This document shows, piece after piece, positions 26,902-38,147 of a stretch of 64,000 nucleotides of DNA. The stretch is from Hyperoplus lanceolatus (lineage: Eukaryota > Chordata > Actinopteri > Uranoscopiformes > Ammodytidae). The stretch is from positions 17,597,501 to 17,661,500 of the forward strand of contig CM049407.1 in NCBI GenBank assembly GCA_026929865.2, written 5' to 3'. How positions within the stretch are numbered: the first letter of the stretch is position 1; each line of letters starts with the position of its first letter. The notes under the pieces are model-generated. The model ran no database searches. It was not told where the DNA came from and worked only from the letters and a program-made list of their open reading frames with translations. The position numbers and the translations under genes are program-made.

Positions 26902-27324
26902 TCATGTGATCTTCTGAGTGCTGATGATGTCACAAAGCTTCTGTTTGATCTTCACAAAGAGACGTTTGAACTCCAGTCCATCACCCTGGAAACACACAAG
27001 ACGCACAGCAATGTTTTTTAATCTATGTCTTCACTTGGTTTGGACCAAAGTCTTTCACTTCTGGTACTTTTCATCCTCAAATTTAACATTTTACAGAGGA
27101 ACATTGATGTAAACATGCAATCACATGGACAGAGTAAAATGATTGATTACATTGACTGCATGGAAAATCTAAATAAAGTGTTAAAGTATATCTCTGCTGT
27201 CAAAAAGTTGGAGTCCATTGGTATTGGTTGCCATCAATACTAAGCCAATTCTAAAATTGCCTTTTGTGAATAATTGTCTTTTTCAACATGTCACATGATT
27301 CAGCTTAATTCATATGTAAATATG

Positions 27325-27378
<54 letters not shown>

Positions 27379-30300
27379 TTGCGAGACTATATATATATAT
27401 AAGTTGCGAGAGGGGTTTTCAAACCCCATTACTATGGTCACCAAAACTAAATTACTCAAAACTAAATTACTTGGCTACAACTTGTTAAGTACGGGTCCTC
27501 AGTAAACTGAGGACCCGTAATTAAGTACGGGTCCCCAGTGTCAACAGGGGACCCGTAATTATTACTCTCCACCATACTTATTCTTACTTCTTACTTTTTA
27601 TTCTTCCTCACATTTTCTAGCTGCTTCTCCTCCCACACCGTTGCACGTAGAAACGCAAAAATTTCACACAACGTGCGTCCCCACCCCACGGGGTGTGCTA
27701 TTATACAGTTTTTTGAATTTCCGCTAGGGGGCGCTGTTATGAAGTCCCGACTGAAAGAACTTCGAGAGGCCACGCCCCGCACACCGTAACTCCGATTGAC
27801 TTGAAATTTCTCACACAGGTGTATATTAGGGTGCTCTACAAAAAAGCCTCTGGGACCATAAAAAGTCTTCTGGGAATATTTCCCGCTAATTAGCATAAAG
27901 TGAAAAACAGCGTGTTGTCCACAACTTTCTGAAATTTGACTGTATCAACACCAAATTTCTCGTGAAGCCCCGGGGGACTACAATAAACATACCCGTAAAA
28001 GATTAGTAGGACAACTTCAAAAACATGGCCGCCATTGACCAAAACGTTTACGCAGGGGCGGGGCTTAATAACACGTTGGCCATAACTCCTTAACCGTAGG
28101 TCCTATCATCATGAAACTTGCTGGGTATGTGCACAAGTCATGTGGTAGCGTGTCTATTGAAACTTATTGAGATTAACCCATAGGGGGTGCCACAAATGGG
28201 CGGGGCTTAATAACACGTCGGCCATAACTCCTTAACCATAGGTCCTATCATCATGAAACTTGCTGGGTATGTGCAGAAGTCATGTGGTAGCATGTCCCTT
28301 GAAGCTTATCGCGATTAACCCATAGGGGGCGCCACAAAAGTCACCCGACTCCGATTGACTTGAAATTGATTACACATGTACAGCTCATGGTGCTCTACAA
28401 TAAAGCCTCTCGGACCATAGGGGTCGGCCGTGAATTTTTTTGCTTCCCCGATTTACAAGGGCGGCCCGTACTTTCAAAATCTCCGCGGGATTTTCTAGTT
28501 ATTACTGTGCACCATACTTTTCCTTCTTCTTCTTCTTCTTATTATTATTCTGCCTCAAATTTCTAGCTGCTTCTCCTCCCACACCGTTTCACGCAGACAT
28601 GCAAAAATTTCACACAACGTGCGTCCCCACCCCACGGGGTGTGCTATTATACAGTTTTTTGAATTTCCGCTAGGGGGCGCTGTTATGATGTCCCGACTGA
28701 AAGAACTTTGAGAGGCCACGCCCCGCACACCGTAACTCCGATTGACTTGAAATTTCTCACACAGGTGTATGTTAGGGTGCTCTACAAAAAAGCCTCTGGG
28801 ACCATAAAAATTCTTCTGGGAATATTTCCCGCTAATTAGCATAAACTGAAAAACAGCGTGTTATCCACAACTTTCTGAAATTTGACTGTATCAACACCAA
28901 ATTTCTCGTGAAGCCCCGGGAGACTACAAAAAACATACCCGTAAAAGATTAGTAGGACAACTTGAAAAACATGGCCGCCATTGACCAAAACGTTTACGCA
29001 GGGACGGGGCTTAATAACACGTTGGCCATAACTCCTTAACCATCATCAAACTTGCTGGGTATGTGCAGAAGTCATGTGGTAGCATGTCCCTTGAAGCTTA
29101 TCGCGATTAACCTATAGGGGGCGCCACAGGGGCGGGGCCTATCCACAAATTGGCCATAACTCCTTAACCATAGGTCCTATCATCATCAAACTTGCTGGGT
29201 ATGTGCAGAAGTCATGTGATAGCATGTCCATCGAAGCTCATCGCGATTTACCCATAGGGGGCGCCACAGGGGCGGGGCCTATCCACAAATTGGCTATAAC
29301 TCCTTAACCATAGGTCCTATCATCATCAAACTTGCTGGGTATGTGCAGAAGACATGTGGTAGCATGTCCCTCAAAGTTTATTGCAATTTACCCATAGGGG
29401 GCGCCACAGGGGCGGGGCCTATCCACAAATTGGCTATAACTCCTTAACCATAGGTCCTATCATCATCAAACTTGCTGGGTATGTGCAGAAGTCATGTGGT
29501 AGCATGTCCCTCAGAGCTTATCGAGATTAACCCATAGGGGGCGCCACAAATGTCACCCGACTCCGATTGACTTGAAATTGATTACACTTGTACAGCTCAT
29601 GATGCTCTACAATATAGCCTCTCAGAATTTTTTTTTAATTTCCGCTAGGGGACGCTGTTATTAAGCAACGACTGAAGAAAGTTTGAGAGGCCGCGCCCCT
29701 CACACCGTAAGTCCGATTGACTTGAAATTTCTCACACAGCTGTATGATAGGGTGCTCTACAAAAAAGCCTCTTGGACCATAAGAGTCAACCTGGAAATGC
29801 TTTCGGCTAATTAGCATAAACTGAAAAGCAGGGTTTTATCCACAACTTTTTCAAGTTTTACTCTATCAACACCAAATGTCTCACGAAGCCCCGGGGGACT
29901 ATGACGCACTTCTCCGAAAAATATTAGTAGCATAGCTTGGAAAACATGGCCGCCATTGACTAAAATGTTTACGCAGGGGCGGGACTTAATTACAAATTGG
30001 CCATAACACATTGACCATAGGTCCTATCATAATGAAACTTGTAGGATATGTGCAGAAGACACGTGGTAGCGTGGCCCTTTAAGCTTGTCGAGGTTAACCC
30101 ATAGGGGGCGCCACAAATGCGAAAAACGTAATTCACCAATGCAATGTTTGACAGGCCACGCCCCTTTCCCCCTGACTCCGATTGACTTATCATTTGTCAG
30201 ACATGTACAGCTCATGTTGCTCTATGATAAAGTCTCTCGGACCACAGGGGTCAGCCGTGATTTTTTTTCTTCCCCGATTTACACGGGCGACCCGTACTTT

Positions 30301-33300
30301 CAAAATCTCCGCGGGATTTTCTAGTTTTTGTTGTTGTTTGCTTTTTATCTCAGGGAAGTTCCACAGTAAAAAGAACGATTACTAAGCAGATTTAAGGATG
30401 GTTATTCTCGATGGCGATAGACATTACAATGAAGTCTTTATTGTGCGTCACAACCACAGTTTTTTTTTCTTGTTTGTGTTGCAGTAGCACGACTCAAGAG
30501 ACAGTGGTAACTATCCACACTACTGTACTGTCTCAACTTGAATCTAGTAATGGATTATTGATGCTAGAATCACTTCAGTATCAAATACTACAAGGAAATG
30601 CTAAAACCCACCTTGGACAGTCTGAAGTCCAGCAACACTCTCTGATTCATCTCAAGCAAATGCACTTTAAAGATGAGTTTGTTGTTGCGTTTGTCCAGTG
30701 TGCTCAATGTCACCTAAAAAAGCAGAGAGAGATTCATTAGAGTAAAATGTGCTATGGCATATAGCAGCAGGATGAGGCTTGTGTTGTATGTGTCAGTTGA
30801 GGGAGTAAGCCAAAGTACGGATTTACCTGTTTATTACTGCTAAGTTTGAAGCCAAGAGCGAGGCCGTCGCAAGCATCTTTCAGGGCAGATAAGGAGGCGT
30901 CAGCATCCACAGTGGTGAAGAAGCGTGTCATTCTCCGCACTAATCTCTGCCACATTGACTACAAACAGAGAGTAAGAGGTTAGGATGTGAAAACAACATT
31001 AACGCACCAACAGTACGATTTCATTAAGCATAAGTTGTCATTTCTTTTCAAATAAATCATGTTTTTTTCTGTAAATGAGACCTTTATTTCAGACATATTT
31101 GATAAAGATTTTGTCAAACTGATGCAGCACTGAGAGTGTGAATTACCTGACTGGCTCCCGGTGTGGCCAGGAGCTGACTGCCCAGCAACATGTGTTCCGG
31201 CTTGGTTGGCTGAGAGAAGCTGACTTGGCCTTCGGTTTGGCCGATTACCAACATGGCTTCCCATCCACTTGCAGCAAAATCAGGCTGAGAGCTGGAAAAC
31301 TGCATCCTGTCATCACTGCGGAGGGAGGACAGTGGCGTTAAGAGAACAGGCAAAAACAATAAGATCAGAAAAACATAAAATAAATAAGCCTTTGAGTTCA
31401 AAATAAGGAAGACCCAAAGCGCAGACCTGTTGGCCCGGGACAGAGGTCCCACATCTGATCGAAATAGTTTGTTTCCTCCTGATGCCAGAGGAGGTTGCTT
31501 TACACCTGCAGAAATACGGACAGACATAAGTCCTGTGAACATTAAACTTAAAAGTACAGTTGATTCTATTGTACTGATATTGAAACATGCCTTGAGTAAA
31601 CCAGCGGTCTTTCTGTATATCTGCGATAGTGATACGCGTGACTGGATTGGCCAGCATTAATTTGGACAACAAACCTGAAAAGAAAAGTAGAATGTTGATT
31701 AAATAAAAGATCCGAGACTATTCAGAAAATAGAGTGTTTTAACATATATTGCATCATCTGGGACTTACTAAGAGGTATTGGTTGAATTTTCTTCCAAGGA
31801 GGTAGGTATGTTTTCTTTTGAAGCCAATCTGAATACTCCTGACAGCTCTCACTGGGCTGGTCCCACGGCAACTCTGCAAAAAAGGCAACACAAATGACAT
31901 AAACTGACATAAGGTTTCCCACACATGACTATGCTAGCTGATTCAATACTTAAAAGATAAGAATGATATGTTGTGGAGAATGTCATATATTTATTATGAA
32001 AAACAAACACTGGCTCTACAGTCAATCAAACATCTGCAATGATACGGTGAGTCTGTGACTCTCGCAACCCAAAAACAAGCTTCGTTCTGGGCTACAGTTA
32101 TGCTGTTCAATCCCTGTCGTGCTCTTACCTCCAGCCAGCATGGCAGTAAGGACTATCCCACAGGCCCAGATATCCGCCGGCTGAGCTTTGTACTCTGTTT
32201 GGCTGAGAAGCTCCGGGGCCACATAAGGAAGCGTTCCGCAGAGTCGACTCAGCGGGCGCTCTCGTCCTTTGAAGCGAAACATGGTGGCCAAGCCAAAATC
32301 TGTCAGCTTCAGGTTATCTAAAAGGTAAACAAAACAAAAATAAAGATGGTTATAATCAGATCACACCCATGCTATTGCTCAAAACAGCTTGATACACATT
32401 GCTTTTCCTCACCTTTGTCATCCAGCAAAATGTTCTCTGGCTTTATGTCTCTGTGGGTGATGCCGACACTGTGGAGGTATTCCTGCAGAAGCGAAACAGA
32501 CAATTTAATAAAAGCAGAAACAGGTCAGAAGGAAACAGGGACACAAAGACGTGCCCCACTCACCACGGCCGCTATCAGCTGCTGGAAAAATCTGTGAGCG
32601 TCTCTCTCTGCCATCCCCACGTCAGGCTCTAAGAATAAAAGTGAGAGAACATTTTAACTAACCAAGGGGAAAAAAAGCTCCAAATAAACATAATTTCTAG
32701 AAATGTAATTAAATACCGGCTATCAAACATTTGTGTCCTCCACAGCCAGGATTGTATCTAAGTTTGCAAGCTGAACTATGCAAATACATTTTAATTAAAA
32801 AAATAGTTCAGAACAATTGCTTTCTCAAATGCATGTATACTATGTTCATAATAAAAATAAAAATCCTCTTGGGCAGGGGAGGACTTTTTGATTTAATTAT
32901 GACGTCTATAATGAAATTATATGTATAATTTATTTACTTATTTGTTTAGTTTTTTTCCCCCTCACCGATTCGGTCGAACAGCTCTCCTCCGGTGCAGTAC
33001 TCCAGGAACAGGTACATAGTGTGACCTTCCTTCCGATGGCCGAAAAAACGTACGATGTTGTGGTGGTTGAGCATCTACCAAACAGCAGAGTGAATGTTGC
33101 TCAGTGCACATATGCACTGTACATATGTTGTTTGATAACAGTCGAAAATAATTCAAATACATTTACCCATTAGTCATTTGGTTATCAGAACAGTGGTTCA
33201 AGTCTTTATTAATGAGTTTATCGTGGCTACGGCTGAACTAAACATACATCCAACATCCAAATACATGCATGATATTTGAGACAACTAAATGGACAAATAT

Positions 33301-34061
33301 AACAATTCACAACTCACATTTATTAACAATACAAGCGCCTAGACATGTCAAAATAGGCCTATGGAAATTGCATGTCACATTATTCTTGCCAAAATAATTG
33401 CATTTCAAGATATTATCCCAATTTCTGGTTAAAAACAGTTTTACATTTATTTTTTGTTGGGGACATGTTGACGATTTTTTAACTTAAATAGAGCACCCTA
33501 TTGAGGAAATTCTTATTAAAATCAGTAAATTAATAGAGAACTATATGTTAGTAAGCTAGACAGCTTTTTCAAGTCACCCTGGGACCCCTTTTGTCCGTCC
33601 GCACTTTAACTGACCAACCTTATGCACGCACACCTCCTTCTTAACATTTTCAGCACACTCTTTAGCCTGGGAAGTGTCGATCACCTTCACTGCCACCGCC
33701 TCCTCCGTCTGTCTGTTCACCAGCAGCCGCACTCTGCAACCGGACAAGAAGTAAAAACACAAGAGTCACCAAATGTTTATGGCATTTGAGACTTCAACAC
33801 TGCATCATGTCTTATTGCTACAATATACAGAGGTTCCTGACTGAAAGGAAGGTCTGCACAATGTGTGTACGAACATGACATTGGTTTTACTCATTCAGAT
33901 ACATAAAATAGGTTGTGTTCGAAAAAAAATACAGCTAAAGGGAGCTCCCGCAGAAGCACTAATATAATTTACAAAATTTTACTGGAGGATTCATACTCTC
34001 CGTAGGCTCCTTCTCCCAGGGTCTGAACAAGGTCCCAGTCTTGCACAAACGGCACAGCCAT
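26902..34061 (-). CDS. chek1: Serine/threonine checkpoint kinase CHK1
   Basis: Nuclear effector kinase of the ATR replication/DNA-damage checkpoint that inhibits CDC25 phosphatases. Thirteen coding exons (gene order): 34061-33997, 33733-33619, 33074-32966, 32628-32564, 32482-32413, 32317-32129, 31873-31769, 31674-31591, 31505-31427, 31315-31147, 30958-30827, 30713-30612 and 26985-26902. They sum to 455 aa (human 476). The start [21 protein letters not shown] fits the family exactly. Gly loop residues 16-22, catalytic Lys38, HRD (Asp130), DFG (Asp148) and VAPELL are intact at the human positions. Both ATR target sites survive as SSSQ (Ser303) and FSQP (Ser328), equivalent to human Ser317 and Ser345. 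The C-terminal regulatory domain ([13 protein letters not shown]) is intact. The loss of about 20 residues lies in the linker after the kinase domain. Intron 8 has a GC donor (31589-31590). The last intron is 3.6 kb of repeats. Confidence 0.98.
27328..27404. repeat. (TA)n microsatellite, two blocks
   Basis: A pure TA run at 27328-27376 and a shorter one at about 27389-27402, each followed by AAGTTGCGAGA. Marks the left edge of the repeat block in the last chek1 intron. Confidence 0.9.
27484..30335. repeat. Composite interspersed repeat block, three related units
   Basis: Occupies most of the last chek1 intron. Two hairpins come first (27490-27519 and 27526-27557). Two long units (about 27590-28505 and 28550-29630) and a diverged third (about 29630-30335) follow. 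Shared landmarks are TTTCCGCTAGGGGGCGCTG, CACACCGTAACTCCGATTGA, GTGCTCTACAAAAAAGCCTC, ACTTTCTGAAATTTGACTG and the terminal AAAATCTCCGCGGGATTTTC, seen at 28475 and 30300. The reverse strand of each unit can be read as a similar open frame (starting MLISGKYSQ or MLISRKHFQ), but this follows from DNA identity and I do not call it coding. I associate this type of repeat with teleost genomes but cannot name a family. Confidence 0.8.
28078..29550. repeat. ~140 bp tandem sub-repeat
   Basis: The phrase CATAACTCCTTAACCATAGG, followed by TCCTATCATCAT, AACTTGCTGGGTATGTGCA and CCCATAGGGGGCGCCACA, recurs at about 28081, 28223, 29027 (13 bp deletion), 29155, 29295 and 29435, with a remnant near 30001. Successive spacing is 140-142 bp. 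The copy number differs between the two long parent units (two versus four). Confidence 0.88.
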
Positions 34062-34367
34062 GCTAGAAGCACAAACAAAACAACACGATCCCAGTCAGGC
34101 TGTTGTAGAAAAAAAAAACACACACACATGCACTTTCCAGACAATCTGTTATTTTAAATAAAGCAGATACTGTCACTCCAATACAGTCTCATTATTCAAC
34201 ATTGTATCCGTCAAACTGTTGGCATACGCTATTCTGCAGAATTGAAGGAAGAAACACCACTGTTAAATGCTATGTAGCTAAACAACCAATTTACCTGCAC
34301 GGACTTACTTCCCCTGCTTTTACAACGTTTCTGTAAAGATTAGACAAACGTTTCCACAAATTTGCAA

Positions 34368-34375
34368 TTTGGCGC
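34368..34375 (+). promoter_or_regulatory. E2F-like site in the chek1 promoter/5' UTR region
   Basis: TTTGGCGC matches the E2F consensus TTTSGCGC. It is about 310 bp upstream of the chek1 start codon, in a GC-richer patch that should contain the first untranslated exon. CHEK1 is an established E2F-regulated S-phase gene in mammals, so the site is plausible. Binding is inferred. Confidence 0.5.
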
Positions 34376-34495
34376 GTTGTTGTGTTTACCATAGGCGATT
34401 ACTTCCGCCGTGGTCGTCATTTCCGCTTCAGTTTTTCTTTCTTCTTCGTGTGTTTTACCGCCATCTAGAGTATGAACAATGTTTTTTTTTATTTT

Positions 34496-35337
34496 CCATA
34501 GAGACAGTGCATGAAATAGGCAACGCCCATGGCCACGCCCATCGTGGGGGAAAACATTGAACAGCGCTCCATCCACTTTGTATTGAAGGAGACCTGTCTT
34601 CTGCAAACAAACTTAATTAAAACGTAATCGAACATCCATTTAAGAAAAAAACGTCACTTTCTTGAAAGCCACGACTCTTAATAATAATAATAATAAATTT
34701 TATTTAAAGGCGCCTTTCAAGACACGCAAGGACTTCTTGTTTGTCTATATGAGCTGTTTTTGTGAAAAATAATTGAGTGGTTTTCAATATTGAGGTGTTT
34801 TTGTCCGGTCGGACCGGGTCAGACCCATCGAGGGGGAAACCGTTCCATTCACTTTGTATTGAAGGAGACCTGTCTTCTACAAACAAACTTAATTAAAACT
34901 TATTCAAACATCCATTTAACAAAAAACCGTTACTTTCTTTAAAGCCACGACTCTTGTCTGTCCATACGAGCTGTTTTTGTGAAAAGTAATTGAGTACTTT
35001 TCAATATTGAGGTGTTTTTTTCCCGTCCGTGAGGGTTAGCCTACAGCAGAAGGCTAACATTAGCCTAGCATACAGCATACATTAGTTAAGAGTTTTGTCT
35101 CGATATTGAAAATTACTCAATACTTTTTCACAAAAACAGCTCGTATAGACAGACAAGAGTCGTGGCTTTAAAGAAAGTAACGTGTATTTGTGAAAGCCAT
35201 GTCGTATTACGTTTTTATTAAGTTTGTTTGCCGAATACGGGTGTCATTCAATATAAAGTGGATGGAGCGCTGTGTATTGTTTTCCCCCACGATGGGCGTG
35301 GCCTCAGATTATGACGCTTTATGCACTGTCTCTATGG
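34496..35337. mobile_element. Foldback (long inverted repeat) element
   Basis: The left arm (CCATAGAGACAGTGCAT, then GGCCACGCCCATCGTGGGGG and AGCGCTCCATCCACTTTGTA) is mirrored by the right arm ending at 35337. Inside, a segment containing GAGACCTGTCTTCT and AAGCCACGACTCTT occurs twice forward (near 34590 and 34865) and its complement appears near 35150. No open frame. It lies between the chek1 5' end and the LINE fragment at 35663. Target duplication not resolved. Confidence 0.8.
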
Positions 35338-35662
35338 CCATATAAAGAAAGTCATGGTGGAAGGAGGAGATCAGAGATCATTGTCGTAAATACTAAGTAC
35401 TTGATTACAAATCCAATCAAATCATCAGTTATCATTTGATGAATAGCCTACCTATATTTAAATAAATATTTTTAAATGATCATATTATTAAAATGTTGGT
35501 AAGAAAGTACCCACATTAGTTGGCCCTTATTCAAAAGTTTAAAAGACTATCACAGTCTAGCCTATAAATGCATTGATATTTACATGGTTTAAAATGCACC
35601 ATCTTGCAATAATGACAAATATTCAGAAAATAACAAACCTTAAACTATTTTCTTAATGGTAT

Positions 35663-36640
35663 ATATATTTTTTTTCATTTAACTTTTATTTATCCTCGAG
35701 AGACCAATTGAGGGGTGACCCTCATTTACAATGATGTCGAGTAAATAAATTCCAAGGAAAAACAACAATACATACACAATATTCAATGCAAATACATCAA
35801 ATACACAACAACAGGTGAAGAGAGAAAAAAACAATTGAAACATTTACATAGTGGTGAAGAGTGGCAGCAATTAAAATGAAATGGGTGAAAGTACAATATA
35901 GCCTAATTAAAACAGTTACAGGTAGAGTTTGGCAGATTTAAGATAGTTTGTTTAAATTGATTAAAGGATATGAAGGTATTTAGTTTAATTTGTTGCTGTA
36001 AGTTGTTCCAGGAGTCGGGGGCACTGAAGCTAAAAGCTGTCTTTCCCAGCTCAGACCGGGCTTGTGGGACATAAAGCATGAGCATGTCAGTGGAGCGGGT
36101 CTGATAAAGCCCATCTGAAATGTGCAACATTTCTGTTAAATAACGAGGAAGCTTCCCGGTCAAGGCTTTGTAAATAAAAATATGCCAATGTGCATCACGT
36201 CTCTCTTTAAGGGAGTACCACCCAACCTTTTCATATAAAAGACAATGGTGTGTGTCATAAGCATCTCCTGTGATGAACCTTAAAGCAGAGTGAAAAACAG
36301 AGTCTAGGAGTTTAAGACATGAATGAGATGCATGCCGGTAAACCACATCACCGTAATCAAGGACAGACATAAAAACTGCCTCAATAATCCTTTTCCTACT
36401 AAATAAAGGGAAGGTGGTTTTGTTCCTATAAAAATAGCCAATTTTTTGTCGTAGTCGACAAACAAGATTTTTTATATGGAAATTAAAAGTAAGTTTATCA
36501 TCTAACCAGATGCCGAGATAGTTGTACTCTGTGACTCTTTCAATTAAAAATCCATTCTTTGTAAAAATATTAAAATCATTAAAAGTTGTAGTTCTTGCTC
36601 TGGAGAAACACATATATTTGGTTTTGTCTGTATTTATTTT
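35663..36640 (-). mobile_element. 5'-truncated L2/CR1-type LINE (reverse transcriptase C-terminus)
   Basis: Minus-strand frame 36613-35903 reads 236 aa: YNYLGIWLDDKLTFNFHI, LDYGDVVY, ALRFITG, HWHIFIYKALTGKLP and a closing ELGKTAFSFSAPDSWNNLQQ. This is the thumb/C-terminal region of a non-LTR retrotransposon. The same motifs occur in the LINE at 59650-61530. The 3' end (GATAAATAAAAGTTAAAT, minus strand, near 35663) resembles the tail of that copy (ATAAATAAAGGTTAAT), so the two are diverged relatives. The fingers/palm region and endonuclease are absent: a dead-on-arrival insertion whose fragment stays open. Confidence 0.88.
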
Positions 36641-38147
36641 ATATAGACCTAGTTATAATATGTTAGAAATCATTGAGAACCTCCATGCCACAAACATACT
36701 GTATTGAACAAATGGTCTGAAGCTGAGAAGATGGTTTGTCCAAAGGGTGGTGCTAGAGGAGAGGCAATTTCGGTACACTGTTTGTGCTTGAAAGCAGAAA
36801 TGTGTTCTGTAAATCCCAGTAAACAAATTAACCTATTATATTTTATGGACTGTTAAATTTACACTTTGAGGGGTAGCGAAATGCAATTGCTCAAAGTGAA
36901 AAATGTCCTAGATGAAATACAATACAATATGTGTTATTACATATGTTGTACTCCACAAACTGAATGCTAAAAGACAAATCAAACTGGAGAGTTCCCAAAA
37001 TGTATTCAAGGAAACAATACAACACTACTGTGAAGGTTTTAGTTGCATTTGGTTTGGAAAAACTGAAGGAAGTTTTTTTTCAAGAAACTATGCAGATGAC
37101 TTAAAAGTATGAAGAGGAGGAAGTAAGCCTGTAGTTGAAAATGCAGAAGGCCAGGAGGGTTCAAAATGACAAAAACAACCACAAACAGAGGGGAATTGAT
37201 CATGAGATGGAGAAATCAGCTGAAAACGTTTTTTCAAAGAGACAAAAAACTACCACAAACAGACATCATTGACCACAAAAAGAGACACAATCTGAAAATG
37301 ATAGAAAACAGGTACAAAGAACAACTGACTTTTTAATGTTATCTTTCCTTGAGTAACTCCTCACAGTGGTTTTCACATTGAGGCTTTCACATCTTCAATG
37401 GGTTATATAAAATACTTGCAAATCAGTTTGAGGTAGTCAAACCGTCAAACAAACTGAAAGAGCTAAAGTCTGGCATGACTCAGTGTTCATTTGATGAACT
37501 AAATCAACATGTCAATAAGCAAGGTTCAACAGTGCCAGCAGGTTTTTGGGAAATGATGAAGCAAATGTTTGCCCTGTGTCTTGTTTTCACAATTACCTTG
37601 TTTTTTTTAATGCAATATGTGACCATGTGTGCACATTTTGGAATAGTCCTGGAAATTCAGGAAAAAATGTATAAAGTAGAAGCTGTGGCATACGTAAGGC
37701 TAAAGACAAAAAGCCATCATTGACCCACTCAAACAGTTGAAATTGATGGGGTCATCTGAACTGTACCACATGAATGTAATTGTCTTTTAAGATAAAGGTC
37801 CAAGTTTGGGAGTTGTAACCCACATTTAATTTTTTTGATATTTGAATTGTCCTATCAGTGAGAGAATCTAGCAAGTAATTAACTGTTAATAAAGAGAGAG
37901 CTCATTTATACATTTTAACACATCTCCTGTGTGAGGCTTTAATATAATGGTAGAGCATTGGTGGTAAACTGTTTCCTGTGACACTGGCTATTGATCTCCT
38001 TTTATTTGTCATGAGGTTAATAAGTTACAGGACAGTCTGTGTCAATCCAGTCCCCTCTTTCTGGGTATCACTGTCCACTTTTAAATAAATCTACAACTCC
38101 CACAGAGTCCTCTCATTTGTATATTTGCCACCAGTTACAGGTTGAAC
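36641..38147. other. Spacer upstream of cfb, no gene recognised
   Basis: About 1.5 kb between the LINE fragment and the factor B start codon. Around 37160-37320, CAAAAAACTACCACAAACAGA-like phrases recur weakly, resembling a decayed minisatellite. The proximal promoter and 5' UTR of factor B should lie near 38000-38147, but no core element can be assigned confidently. Confidence 0.5.

Noticed and set aside
37475..37723. 82-codon frame with a hydrophobic segment upstream of cfb
   Set aside because: No homology recognised, no splice partners and AT-driven codon content; most likely chance.
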